DNA of 64,000 nt from NCBI RefSeq assembly GCF_016863615.1, contig NZ_BOPF01000013.1, forward strand, positions 1 to 64,000. Direction: 5' to 3'. Below the pieces are notes generated by a model. The model was not told where the DNA came from and made no database searches. It saw only the letters and a program-made list of their open reading frames with translations. The stretch comes from Virgisporangium aliadipatigenens (lineage in GTDB: Bacteria > Actinomycetota > Actinomycetes > Mycobacteriales > Micromonosporaceae). Shown in pieces: positions 54,710 through 63,297 of the stretch; position 1 is the first letter of the stretch; each line of letters begins with the position of its first letter. Both the position numbers and the translations under genes were made by a program.

Positions 54710-55444
54710 CAGGATGTCGACCACGAAGCGCAGCGGGCCGGAGACCGCGCCACCGCTCTCGCCGTACGCGAGGTCGGCCGGGATGTCCAGCTGCAGCCGC
54801 GAGCCGATCTTCTGGCCGGGGATGCCCTGGTCCCAGCCCTTGATCACCCGGCCGGTGCCGATCTCGAACGACGCCGGCTGCCCGCGCGACCAGGAGGAGT
54901 CGAACTCCTTGCCGTCCTTGAACGTGACGCCCACGTAGTTGACCGTGATCGTCTGACCGGCCTTGATGACGTCGCCGGTCCCCTGGACCAGCACCTGCAC
55001 GTCGAGCTTGGTCAGATTGCCCTCGCCGGCCTTGACGACGGGCTTCTCCTTCAGCGCCGGATTGGCGTCGGCGGGGAGCTTGGGGCCGGCGGCCGGACCC
55101 GCGTCGTTGCTCGTGGCCACCGTGGGGTCGGCCGGCTCGTCCTTCATGGCGGAGCGCACCACCACGAACGCCGCCACCAGCACGATGACGCCCACGACGC
55201 TGCCCAGCACCGACATGTAGAGGCGGAGGCGCTTCTGCTCGGCGGCGCGCTTGGCGGCCGCCTCCCGCAAGGCGATGCGCCGGGCGGCACGCGCCCTGGG
55301 GGTGCGCGGGTTCTGCCGGGGGCCGGTCGACTTCTTCGGTGCGGCCTTCTTCGGCTTCCGGGCGGCCGGCTTCGCCGGCTCCTCGCCCTCCGGCTCGTCG
55401 ACCTCGGCCTCGGTCACGCGACCGGCGCCTTCCTCATCGACCAT
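54689..55444 (-). CDS. Membrane-anchored FKBP-type peptidyl-prolyl isomerase
   Basis: 251 aa. Acidic start, then a Lys/Arg/Ala/Pro-rich cytosolic segment (KPKKAAPKKSTG), one TM helix (about 76-98) and an exported FKBP domain (about 145-250). FKBP motifs are TITVNYVGVTFKDGKEFDSSW, VIKGWDQGIPGQKIGSRLQLDIP and the C-terminal LRFVVDILGV. It catalyses proline isomerisation of exported proteins. ATG 55444 has GGAGAAGG upstream, which decides against an upstream in-frame start at 55462. A partial copy of its last codons lies just past the stop. Confidence 0.92.
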   Translation of the reverse strand: MVDEEGAGRVTEAEVDEPEGEEPAKPAARKPKKAAPKKSTGPRQNPRTPRARAARRIALREAAAKRAAEQKRLRLYMSVLGSVVGVIVLVAAFVVVRSAMKDEPADPTVATSNDAGPAAGPKLPADANPALKEKPVVKAGEGNLTKLDVQVLVQGTGDVIKAGQTITVNYVGVTFKDGKEFDSSWSRGQPASFEIGTGRVIKGWDQGIPGQKIGSRLQLDIPADLAYGESGGAVSGPLRFVVDILGVGDAT

Positions 55445-55557
55445 CGTCCTTCTCCCCTGCACACGGCGGCTCCGGTGAAGCTTCGCACAGCGTCGCCGAA
55501 CGGATGCGCCCGGCTCCCGGCGCTCGGCGTGTCGGGCGGCCCGGCTCGTCGGGCCTT

Positions 55558-55624
55558 CTCAAGTGGTGGGGACATCCGCAGGTCAAAAGGCGGGGATGAC
55601 ATGCGCGCGGCCCCACCACTTGAG
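55558..55624. promoter_or_regulatory. 14-bp perfect inverted repeat upstream of the AfsR-like gene
   Basis: CTCAAGTGGTGGGG (55558-55571) and CCCCACCACTTGAG (55611-55624) are exact inverted copies separated by 39 bp. They lie in the 223-bp gap between the divergent FKBP and AfsR-like genes, 43 bp before the regulator's ATG. Two half-sites for a regulator, or a long hairpin in the leader, are both possible. Confidence 0.6.
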
Positions 55625-55667
55625 TGCGGGCCCGCTGCGTGCGGGCGCGCACATAGGATCGGGCGCG

Positions 55668-58600
55668 ATGCGGATCGCCCTGCTCGGCCCGCTGACCGTG
55701 GACACCCAACCGGTCGGCGGCCTCCGGCTGCGCCGCCTCCTGCTCCTGCTCGCCCTCGACGCCGGTACCGCCGTTGCGCTGGACCGCCTCGTCGACGGCC
55801 TCTGGAGCGACCCGCCCGCCGGCGCCGCGAACGCCGTTCAGGCCCTGGTGTCGCGCCTGCGAAGACTGCCGGGCGGGCTCACCGTCCACGCGGAGACCAA
55901 CGGCTACCGGCTGGACCTCCCGCCCGACGAGGTGGACGCGCACCGGTTCGCGCGGCTGGCGGCCGCCGGACGGGAGGCGCAGGACCCGCGGCTGCTGCGC
56001 GAGGCGCTCGCCCTGTGGCGCGGCCCGGCCCTCGCCGACGCGGGCGACGCCGAGTTCGTCACCGTGGCGCGGGCGCGCCTGGACGAGCTGCGGCTCACCT
56101 GCGAGGAGGACCGGATCGAGGCCGATCTCCGGCTCGGGCGGGCCGCCGACGCCGCGACCGAGCTGGCGGCGCTGACGGCCGTTCATCCGTTGCGGGAACG
56201 GCTCGCCGGGCTGCGGATGCGCGCCCTCGCCGCGAGCGGGCGCCGGGCCGAGGCGCTGGCGGCGTACGACCAGACCCGCACCGCGCTCGCCGAACACCTG
56301 GGCGTCGAGCCCGGGCCGGAGCTGTCCGCGCTGCACCTGTCCCTGCTGCGGGCCGCCGAGGTGGTGTCCGGTTCCAACCTGCGCACGCCGCTCACGTCGT
56401 TCCACGGGCGGGACGAGGAACTCGCCGGACTGGTCGCCGCCCTCGACGCGCACCGGCTGGTGACGCTCACCGGGCCGGGCGGTGCCGGCAAGACCCGCCT
56501 GGCGACGGAGTACGCGCACCTCGTGCGCCTGAAGGTGCCGGACGGCGTGTGGCTGGTGGAGCTGGCCGCCGTCACGGATCCGGCCGCCGTTCCCGACGCG
56601 GTCGGTGCGGCGCTGGGCAGCGGGGTCGGCGCCCCGGTGGCGAGCGTGCCGGTGCGCGGCGGCGATCCGGTGGAGCGGCTGGCGTTCGCGCTCGCCGAGC
56701 GGGAGCTGCTGCTGGTCCTGGACAACTGCGAGCACCTCGTCGGCGCCGTCGCGGCCCTGGTGGAGCGGCTGCTCGGCGACGCGCCCGGGCTGCGGGTCCT
56801 GGCGACGAGCCGCGAGCCGCTGGCGATCACCGGCGAGGTTCGCCGTCCGGTGGAGCCGTTGCCGCTGCCGCCGCCCGACGCGGACGCGCGCGTGGCGTCG
56901 GAGTACCCGTCGGTGCTGCTGTTCGCGGGCCGCGCGGCCGCCGTTCGCCCGGGGTTCGTGGTCGACGCCCGGTCGGTGGGCGCGGTCGTGCGCATCTGCC
57001 GGGCCGTCGACGGCATTCCTCTGGCGTTGGAACTGGCGGCAGCACGCCTGTCCGCGCTCTCGGCCGAACAGGTGGCCGCGCGCATCGGCGACCGGTTCGC
57101 GTTGCTGGCGAAGGGGAGCCGCACGGCGCTGCCCCGCCAGCAGACCCTGCGCGGCGCGGTCGACTGGAGCTGGGACCTGCTGACCGAGCCGGAACGCGTC
57201 ATGCTGCGCCGCCTCTGCGTCTTCACCGGCAGCGGCGCACTGTCCACAGTGGAGGCGGTGTGCGGCGCGCCGCCGCTGTCGCCCGGCGGGGTGCTCGACC
57301 TGCTGGAGTCCCTCGTGGACAAGTCGCTGGTGGTCGTCTCGGACGGGCGCTACGGGATGCTGGAGACGATCCGCGCCTACGCGGCCGAACGCCTCGACGA
57401 GGCCGGTGAGTCCGACGCGGTGCGGCTGGCGCACGCCGTTCGGCTGACCGCCCTGGCCGAGGAGGCCGAGCCGTTCCTGCGCACCGGCGCGCAGGTCGCC
57501 TGGTTGGAGCGGCTCAACCGGGAGCGCGACAACCTCGCCGCCGCCCTGCGCTGGACGGCCGAGCACGGCCACCCCGAGCTGACGGTGCGGATGACGGCCG
57601 CACTGGGCTGGTACTGGTGGCTGTGCGGGCACCGGCTCGACGTCGGCCTCGTCGGCCCGGCGTTGGAGGGGCCGGCCGACGTGCCCCGCACGACCCGCGC
57701 ACTCGCCTACGCCGCCTGCACCCTGAACGTCCTCAGCAACGGCGACGCGCAGGACTCCGATCCGAAGCGCTGGTACCGCAAGGCGTTGGAACACGGCGCC
57801 GGGTTCGACGCGCCGCACCCGTTCCTGCGGCTGATGCGGCCGGTGATGTCGCTGTTCGAGTCCGCGCGGGGCGCCGATCCGAGCGCGCTGCCGTCGCTGC
57901 TGTTCCACGACCCGGATCCGTGGGTGCGGGCGCTCGGCCACATGTTGCACGCCCACCTGGAGATCAACGAGGGCCGCCAGTCCGACGACCACTACGAGGC
58001 GGCGCTCTCCGGCTTCACGGCGATCGGGGAACGCTGGGGCATGGCCGGCGCGCTGACCGCCATCGGCACCAACGACGCCCGGGACGGCAACTGGCGCCAG
58101 GCCGTCGTGCGCTTCGGCGAGGCGCTGGAACTGATGCGCGCCATGGGCGTCGTCGCCGACGTGCCGCAGCTGCAGTCGCTGCTGGCGCAGGGCCAGTGGA
58201 TGCTCGGCGAACGCGATCTCGCCTGGCGCACGCTCGCCGAGGCCGAGGAGCTGGCGCGCCGTTCCGGCACGGTCGACTCGCTGGTGTCGGTGGAGTACTC
58301 CGCCGGCGAACTGCACCGCGCCGAGGGCGACCTGGACGCCGCCCGGGAACGCCTCGAACGCGCCCGCGGGCGGCTCACCCGGGTACTGGCGCCGCCGCAG
58401 ATGGTCGCCCTGGTGGACTGCGGTTCCGCCTACGTGGCGCTCGCGAAGGGCGATCTGGACGAGGCCTCCGCGCTGCACACCGACGCGCTGCGGGTGGCGA
58501 TCGCCTCCGGCGACGGGCCGGTGATCGGCCAGGTTCTCGTCGGGGTGGCCGACCTGATGCTGCGCCGGGGCGAACCGGCCCGGGCCGCCCGGCTGCTGGG

Positions 58601-58748
58601 CGCCTCGCACGCGGCGCGCGGCGGGCCGGACCTCTCCTACTTCGACGGCCCGCGGGTCGCCGCCGCGGTGCGCGCCGCACTGTCCACAGAGGACTTCGCG
58701 CGGGAGTTCGCGCACGGCGCCGCCGATCCGAAATCCGCGCTCCCGTAG
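55668..58748 (+). CDS. AfsR/SARP-type regulator: winged HTH, BTAD, STAND ATPase, TPR
   Basis: 1026 aa. N-terminal OmpR-like DNA-binding domain (about 1-88: MRIALLGPLTV, LDRLVDGLWSDPP, VQALVSRLRR), bacterial transcriptional activator domain (about 94-235), NB-ARC-type ATPase (Walker A LTGPGGAGKTRLATEY near 268, LVLDNCEHLV near 347, TSREPL) and a long TPR-like C-terminus. Such proteins activate specialised metabolism or stress genes, with the ATPase acting as a switch. No biosynthetic cluster is visible next to it. The ATG starts MRIALLG, typical for the family. Confidence 0.93.
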   Translation: MRIALLGPLTVDTQPVGGLRLRRLLLLLALDAGTAVALDRLVDGLWSDPPAGAANAVQALVSRLRRLPGGLTVHAETNGYRLDLPPDEVDAHRFARLAAAGREAQDPRLLREALALWRGPALADAGDAEFVTVARARLDELRLTCEEDRIEADLRLGRAADAATELAALTAVHPLRERLAGLRMRALAASGRRAEALAAYDQTRTALAEHLGVEPGPELSALHLSLLRAAEVVSGSNLRTPLTSFHGRDEELAGLVAALDAHRLVTLTGPGGAGKTRLATEYAHLVRLKVPDGVWLVELAAVTDPAAVPDAVGAALGSGVGAPVASVPVRGGDPVERLAFALAERELLLVLDNCEHLVGAVAALVERLLGDAPGLRVLATSREPLAITGEVRRPVEPLPLPPPDADARVASEYPSVLLFAGRAAAVRPGFVVDARSVGAVVRICRAVDGIPLALELAAARLSALSAEQVAARIGDRFALLAKGSRTALPRQQTLRGAVDWSWDLLTEPERVMLRRLCVFTGSGALSTVEAVCGAPPLSPGGVLDLLESLVDKSLVVVSDGRYGMLETIRAYAAERLDEAGESDAVRLAHAVRLTALAEEAEPFLRTGAQVAWLERLNRERDNLAAALRWTAEHGHPELTVRMTAALGWYWWLCGHRLDVGLVGPALEGPADVPRTTRALAYAACTLNVLSNGDAQDSDPKRWYRKALEHGAGFDAPHPFLRLMRPVMSLFESARGADPSALPSLLFHDPDPWVRALGHMLHAHLEINEGRQSDDHYEAALSGFTAIGERWGMAGALTAIGTNDARDGNWRQAVVRFGEALELMRAMGVVADVPQLQSLLAQGQWMLGERDLAWRTLAEAEELARRSGTVDSLVSVEYSAGELHRAEGDLDAARERLERARGRLTRVLAPPQMVALVDCGSAYVALAKGDLDEASALHTDALRVAIASGDGPVIGQVLVGVADLMLRRGEPARAARLLGASHAARGGPDLSYFDGPRVAAAVRAALSTEDFAREFAHGAADPKSALP

Positions 58749-58818
58749 CTGAAACCCGGAGGGTGGGCATGGGCGTTGTTGAATATGACGCCCTTTTCTA
58801 CCGTCTGGAGTTGCCCGC

Positions 58819-59991
58819 ATGAGTGTTGGATCGACCAGGCGCCGGTGGCTGACCGTGGCCGCCGCCGCGGTCGCGCTGTCGAGCGCCGCGCTCGTCCCGG
58901 CCGGCCCCGCCGCCGCCGGCCGGGTGATGGTGCCGGCCGGGATGGACGCCGGCATCGCGGTGTTCGACCGGACGACCGGCCGCTTCACGCACCGTTCGCA
59001 GGCGACCAAGGTGTACCGCTCGGCGTCGCTGGTGAAGCTGCTGATCGCCCTGGACCACACGTGGGATCCGGCCGTGCCGCCGACCGAGGAGGACCGGGCC
59101 CGGCTGGACATCATGCTGCGCAGCAGCGACGACACCGCCGCGTCGGAGTTCTGGGCGCGCAACGGCGGGCGTGCCATCGTCACCCGGATGGCCACCCGGC
59201 TGGGCCTGACGAACACCACCCCGCCGCCACCGGAGCGCTCCGGCTGGGGCTCGACCGGGGTCACCGCCGAGGACCTGGTGCGCGTGTACCGCTACGTGCT
59301 GGAGTCGGCGCCGGCACCCGTGCGCGACCTCGTGCTGGGCAACCTGTCGAACGCCACGAAGTGCGGCACCGACGGGTTCGACCAGTCGTTCGGGATCAGG
59401 TCGGCGTTCCGCGGCCCGACGGCTGTGAAGCAGGGCTGGATCAACTTCGGGAACCTGCCCCGCCACCCGTGCGCGGCGGCGGCCCGCATCGCCACCGAGG
59501 GCACCACCACCGCCGCCGAGAGCACCACCGACGCGGAGAAGGTCGACTACGCGAGCCCGGCCCTGCACACCACCGGCACCGTGGGCGCCGCGCACCGGAG
59601 CATCGTCGTGGTGCTGAGCACGCACCGGCCGGGCACCAGCTACGCGCAGGCCGGCTACGCGCTGACGAACGTCGTGCGTTCGCTGCCCGTTCCCGGGGCG
59701 GTCAAGGCGCCGCCGCTGCCGAAGCCGGAGCCGGGGCTCTTCTTCGGCACGTGGAACAGCGGCGTGGGCGTGTACGCCGCGACGTCGCTCTCCGCGCCGG
59801 TGGTCGGCACGGTGCCGGCCTACCAGGAGGTGCGCGTCTCCTGTCAGGTCCAGGGCGAGGAGGTCGTGCGCGGCAGCATCCGCAACGACTGGTGGACCTA
59901 CCTGCCGGAGCTCGGCGGCTACATGTCGAACATCTTCTTCGAGTGGCCCGACAACCAACTGCCGGCCGACGTGGTCCCGCTCTGCGCCTGA
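58819..59991 (+). CDS. Exported serine hydrolase, class A beta-lactamase-like, with SH3-like tail
   Basis: 390 aa. Signal peptide (about 1-33, ending GPAAAG). Penicilloyl-transferase fold with S70-x-x-K73 (SASLVKLL) as nucleophile pair. The second motif reads SDD (103-105) where class A enzymes have SDN, and the third reads KQG (TAVKQGWI near 201) where KTG is usual. A C-terminal domain of about 80 residues (GVYAATSLSAPVVGTV, NDWWTYLP) resembles a bacterial SH3 module. A cell-wall enzyme or peptidase is more likely than an efficient beta-lactamase. Confidence 0.85.
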   Translation: MSVGSTRRRWLTVAAAAVALSSAALVPAGPAAAGRVMVPAGMDAGIAVFDRTTGRFTHRSQATKVYRSASLVKLLIALDHTWDPAVPPTEEDRARLDIMLRSSDDTAASEFWARNGGRAIVTRMATRLGLTNTTPPPPERSGWGSTGVTAEDLVRVYRYVLESAPAPVRDLVLGNLSNATKCGTDGFDQSFGIRSAFRGPTAVKQGWINFGNLPRHPCAAAARIATEGTTTAAESTTDAEKVDYASPALHTTGTVGAAHRSIVVVLSTHRPGTSYAQAGYALTNVVRSLPVPGAVKAPPLPKPEPGLFFGTWNSGVGVYAATSLSAPVVGTVPAYQEVRVSCQVQGEEVVRGSIRNDWWTYLPELGGYMSNIFFEWPDNQLPADVVPLCA

Positions 59992-59999
59992 CGGGTGAA

Positions 60000-60033
60000 G
60001 GAGGGCGAGCGCTCATCGGGGCGCCCGCCCTCC
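60000..60033. terminator. Bidirectional hairpin between serine hydrolase and PHP genes
   Basis: GGAGGGCG (60000-60007) pairs with CGCCCTCC (60026-60033) around an 18-nt loop. It lies between two convergent genes, 9 bp past the serine-hydrolase stop. Confidence 0.65.
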
Positions 60034-60040
60034 GTCCGGC

Positions 60041-61735
60041 TCAGAGCGGCAGGACCCAGACCGGGTTCGCGTAGAACCACAGGTCGTTCCACGGATCGGC
60101 CTGACCGACCACGTCGATCGGCGGGCCGGCCGGGTCGACCGCGGCGCCGCGCGGACCCGGGGCCAGGCGCTTGCCGTCACTGCCGCGCACCCGGAAGTAG
60201 GCGGCCTTCTCGACGCGCCCCACCGGATAGGTGAACGACACCCGCCCGGTGTTCCGGTTCACCTCGAACGTCTTGACGACCTTCGTGTCCGGTGCGACGA
60301 ACGTGTCGCGGTCGCTCACGGCACCCGTCACGGTGCCGGCGATGACGTCGACCTTGGCCAGCGTGGGCACGAAGTTGGCCCAGTTGGGCGTGTTGGCGAG
60401 ATCGATCGTGATGACCAGTTCGACCGAAGTGCCCTTACGGACCCGGAGCGTGTCGCCCAGGGTGACGCCCGGTCCCCGCCCGACCGGGCGCAGCTCGATG
60501 TCGAGCGCGCTGATCAGGCCGCCGTGGTCGACCCACACCCGACCGGCCCGGATGCCCTCCATGACCGCCCGGTAGGAGGTGTCGCGGGCGCCGACGTGCG
60601 TGCGGCTGTAGTAGCCCGGGAAGAAGTCGCCGGCGGTCAGCGTGGTGGGCTGGCCGTAGACCGGGTCGTTGTGGAAGCCGTTGGCGTTGAAGTCGCTGCC
60701 CGGCCCGCGGGTGGCCTGCTCGCCGTAGTTGACGTGCGAGTCCGAGTTGGCGGTGATCCACCAGCCCTTGCCCTCCGCGAGGAGGCTGTCCCAGAGGCCG
60801 CCGACGACCGCGGTCATCCAGTCGAAGCCGCCCCAGGTGCGGTAGCTCTCGATCGGGTAGCCGGGGAACGAGTTCGCGTTCGGGCTGTTGCCGTAGAAGC
60901 CGCGCGCGCCGCCGCCGCCGAGCGGGGTCGGGATGCCGGCCGCCTGATGGCCGGGCGCGCCCTCGAAGCCGACCGCGATGCTCGGGTCGGCGTCGCGCCA
61001 GGCGCGGATCTCGTGCGGCGAGTCGATGCCGTTGCGCGCCGGGTGGTTCGGCAGGAACAGCGCGTCGTCGATCTTCCGCTTGCGGACGGCCTCGCCGAGC
61101 CACTTCACGCCGGCGATGGCCAGCGCCTCGTTGGCCGGGGTGTTGCCGCTGGTGCCGTTCACGCTGCCGTCGAAGGCCTGCTCGAACTCCTTGAGCGTGG
61201 CGACCTCGTTGCGGCCCGGCGCGACGAAGACGGTGCCGTGCTCGGCGGCCGGGATGTTCCACTCCAGGCCCTGGAAGACCAGCGTGTCCTTGTACTGCTC
61301 GCGCGCGGTGCGGATGTCCGGGTTGACCTTCTCGACGCCGATGCGCACGTGCTGCGCGCTGCCGTGGTCGGTGATGACCATCCAGTCCAGCCCGTACGCG
61401 GCGCCGTGACCCACCTGGTCGACCACCCGGTAGAGCCCGTCGCCGCTGTACAGCGTGTGGATGTGGTGGTCGCCGGCGAGCCACTTGAGTCCGTGCGAAC
61501 CGGGCCGCGTCCGGCCGTGCCGGTCGGTGTCGACGCCCGGGTCGGCCGAGGCCGGGGACGGCGCGGCGAGCATCCCGCCCGCGGCGGCGCCGGCACCCAG
61601 CAGGCCGGCGTTGCGCAGGAACCCGCGCCGGCTCAGCTCCTCCGGCGAGAGTTCCGCGTCCGGGACGTGCGGGTCGAGCGCGGGCGGCAGGTCCTCATGG
61701 CTATGGGGATGCGCGTGATCATGGCTGTGGCCCAT
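60041..61735 (-). CDS. Tat-exported CehA/McbA-like PHP-domain metallohydrolase
   Basis: 564 aa. A His-rich start (GHSHDHAHPHSHED) precedes a twin-arginine signal SRRGFLRNAGLLGAG (about 35-50). The PHP metal sites are GDHHIHTLYSGDG near 88, VITDHGSAQH near 120, LPNHPARNG near 227 and NSDSHVNYG near 330. The C-terminal 170 residues form an all-beta region. CehA/McbA proteins are phosphoesterase- or carbamate-hydrolase-like enzymes; the real substrate is unknown. ATG 61735 is chosen; a TTG at 61744 is possible. It lies 63 bp after the QueA-like gene on the same strand. Confidence 0.9.
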   Translation of the reverse strand: MGHSHDHAHPHSHEDLPPALDPHVPDAELSPEELSRRGFLRNAGLLGAGAAAGGMLAAPSPASADPGVDTDRHGRTRPGSHGLKWLAGDHHIHTLYSGDGLYRVVDQVGHGAAYGLDWMVITDHGSAQHVRIGVEKVNPDIRTAREQYKDTLVFQGLEWNIPAAEHGTVFVAPGRNEVATLKEFEQAFDGSVNGTSGNTPANEALAIAGVKWLGEAVRKRKIDDALFLPNHPARNGIDSPHEIRAWRDADPSIAVGFEGAPGHQAAGIPTPLGGGGARGFYGNSPNANSFPGYPIESYRTWGGFDWMTAVVGGLWDSLLAEGKGWWITANSDSHVNYGEQATRGPGSDFNANGFHNDPVYGQPTTLTAGDFFPGYYSRTHVGARDTSYRAVMEGIRAGRVWVDHGGLISALDIELRPVGRGPGVTLGDTLRVRKGTSVELVITIDLANTPNWANFVPTLAKVDVIAGTVTGAVSDRDTFVAPDTKVVKTFEVNRNTGRVSFTYPVGRVEKAAYFRVRGSDGKRLAPGPRGAAVDPAGPPIDVVGQADPWNDLWFYANPVWVLPL

Positions 61736-61798
61736 GCGTTGCAACCTGGAGCCACGGTGCGAACGCGAGGTGACACCCTTCGATCCCGGAGGCGAACA

Positions 61799-62794
61799 CT
61801 ACTTCAGCAACAGGTTCACGTCGCCGAACTCGTGCCAGAGATAGCCCTCCCGCACGGCCTCCGCGTAGCAGCGGTCCAGCAGGTCGGTGCCGGCGATCGC
61901 GGCCAGCATGTCCAGATGCGACGCGCGCGGCTCGTGGAACCCGGTCAGCAGCCCGTCGATCCTCCGCACGCCGCGTTCGGGGGTCACAACGAGGTCGGTC
62001 CAGCCGTGGGCGGCACGCACCACGCCGTCCCGGCCGGTGGCGCTCTCCAGCGCGCGCACCGCCGTCGTGCCGACCGCGATGATCCGGCCGGCGGCGCGGT
62101 TCACCACGTGGGCGGTCGCGTCGCTGACGGCGAAGCGTTCGGGGTAGGGGCGCTCGTGCGCCTCCGGGCTGGCCACACCGGTGTGCAGCAGCACCGGCGC
62201 GAACTGCACGCCCGCCGCCACCAGCCGGGTCACCACGCGGTCGGTGAACGGCCGGGCCGCGCTCGGCATCTCGGCGCTGCCGGGATGCGTGGCGAACACG
62301 GTCTGGTAGTACTCCAGCGGCCACTGCCGCGGCACGTAGCCGTAGCGGATCGGCCGGCCGTACCTGTTCAGCAGCGCCGTCACGTCGCTGTCCACAGTGG
62401 ACGTCCACAGTCGACGGTCGCTGAACGGCTCGTCGAGCGTGACCGTGGCGCCGCCGGGCAGCGGGTACACCTGGCCGGGCGCGCCGTCGGGGTACGGCAG
62501 CGTGGCCTTGCCCGCATCGCGCCGGAGTTCGACCAGCCAGCGCCCGTCCTCCAGCTCGGTGGAGAAGTGCACGGCCAGCCGCTTCCCGGTCACCGGCACG
62601 GCGGCGGCCACCGTCGCGGACGTGTTCACCACGAGGACGTCGCCGGGGCGCAGCAGGTCCGGCAGGTCGGTGAACCGGTGATGGCCGAGTTCGCCCGCCT
62701 CGGCCTTGAGCAGCCGGACGCCGTCGCGCGGGACGCCGCGGGCCTCGGGCGGCTCGTGCGCCTCCGAGGTGGGCGGCAGGGTGTCGAGCATCAT
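61799..62794 (-). CDS. QueA-like S-adenosylmethionine:tRNA ribosyltransferase-isomerase
   Basis: 331 aa. Family motifs include RPGDVLVVNTSATVAAAVP near 49-67, YGYVPRQWPLEYYQTVFATHPGSAEMPSAARPFT (split, about 151-184) and GVQFAPVLLHTGVASPEAHE near 195. QueA transfers the ribosyl part of SAM to preQ1 in tRNA, making epoxyqueuosine. At 331 aa it is slightly shorter than E. coli QueA, and no other queuosine gene is near, so the actual substrate is open. The ATG overlaps the stop of the VOC gene by 4 bp. Confidence 0.87.
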   Translation of the reverse strand: MMLDTLPPTSEAHEPPEARGVPRDGVRLLKAEAGELGHHRFTDLPDLLRPGDVLVVNTSATVAAAVPVTGKRLAVHFSTELEDGRWLVELRRDAGKATLPYPDGAPGQVYPLPGGATVTLDEPFSDRRLWTSTVDSDVTALLNRYGRPIRYGYVPRQWPLEYYQTVFATHPGSAEMPSAARPFTDRVVTRLVAAGVQFAPVLLHTGVASPEAHERPYPERFAVSDATAHVVNRAAGRIIAVGTTAVRALESATGRDGVVRAAHGWTDLVVTPERGVRRIDGLLTGFHEPRASHLDMLAAIAGTDLLDRCYAEAVREGYLWHEFGDVNLLLK

Positions 62795-63297
62795 TCCCTC
62801 TCACTCCAGACCATGACGGTGGCACCGGCGGGGCCGGGTGCCTCGAAGCCGTAGTGACCGCGGGGGTAGCGCCGGGCCGTGTGCTTCAGGCGGGCCGCGT
62901 AGCCGTCGACCTCGGTGGCGTCCCGCAGCTCGAAGGCGAGCGGCGGCGGACCCCCGTCCCGTTTCGCCGCCGCCAGCTCGATGTGGGCCGGGCCGGGGAC
63001 CCGCAGCACCACGCCGCCGTCGAACTCGTCCACCTGGGACAGTCCGAAGTGGACGGTGTAGAAGTCGCGCGCCGCCGCCAGATCGGCCACCTCGAACGGC
63101 AGCCACAGACTGCGTATGCGCCCTGTCTCCCGCTCGGCGCACGGCTCCGCCCCACGACGGCTTCCCTCCGCTGCGCTCCGGTCCAGGCGTCGTGCTCTGC
63201 GCTCGCTCCCTGCTTCCCGCTCAGCGCACGGCTCCGCCCCACGACGGCTTCCCTCCGCTGCGCTCCGGTCCAGGCGTCGTGCTCTGCGCTCGCTCAC
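62791..63297 (-). CDS. VOC/glyoxalase-fold protein with a duplicated N-terminal extension
   Basis: 168 aa. A single VOC half (about 60-168): SLWLPFEVADLAAARDFYTVHFG, then GGVVLRVPGPAHIELA and a C-terminal GATVMVWSERE. The first 58 residues are two copies of a 29-residue Arg-rich unit (SERRARRLDRSAAEGSRRGA and following) encoded by an 87-bp tandem repeat. No start codon exists just before the VOC domain, so the repeats seem to be translated. The GTG overlaps the SDR stop (GTGA). Enzymatic function unknown. Confidence 0.78.
   Translation of the reverse strand: MSERRARRLDRSAAEGSRRGAEPCAEREAGSERRARRLDRSAAEGSRRGAEPCAERETGRIRSLWLPFEVADLAAARDFYTVHFGLSQVDEFDGGVVLRVPGPAHIELAAAKRDGGPPPLAFELRDATEVDGYAARLKHTARRYPRGHYGFEAPGPAGATVMVWSERE
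63121..63294. repeat. 87-bp tandem direct repeat, two copies, in frame
   Basis: Units 63121-63207 and 63208-63294 differ at three positions. The sequence (GCACGGCTCCGCCCCACGAC and on) looks like the dispersed GC-rich elements found at gene boundaries in some actinomycetes. The length is 29 codons, so the VOC reading frame is kept, and the repeat ends at the GTGA junction with the SDR gene. Confidence 0.9.

Noticed and set aside
50745-54938. Very long open frame on the plus strand opposite hrpA
   Set aside because: It is a high-GC mirror of the HrpA gene: the composition is Arg/Gly/His-rich, there are no domains, and the minus-strand frame has full HrpA motifs.
55434-59264. 1276-codon open frame on the minus strand opposite the AfsR-like gene
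   Set aside because: It is antisense to a clear AfsR-type regulator and encodes only low-complexity Arg/Ala/Gly-rich sequence.
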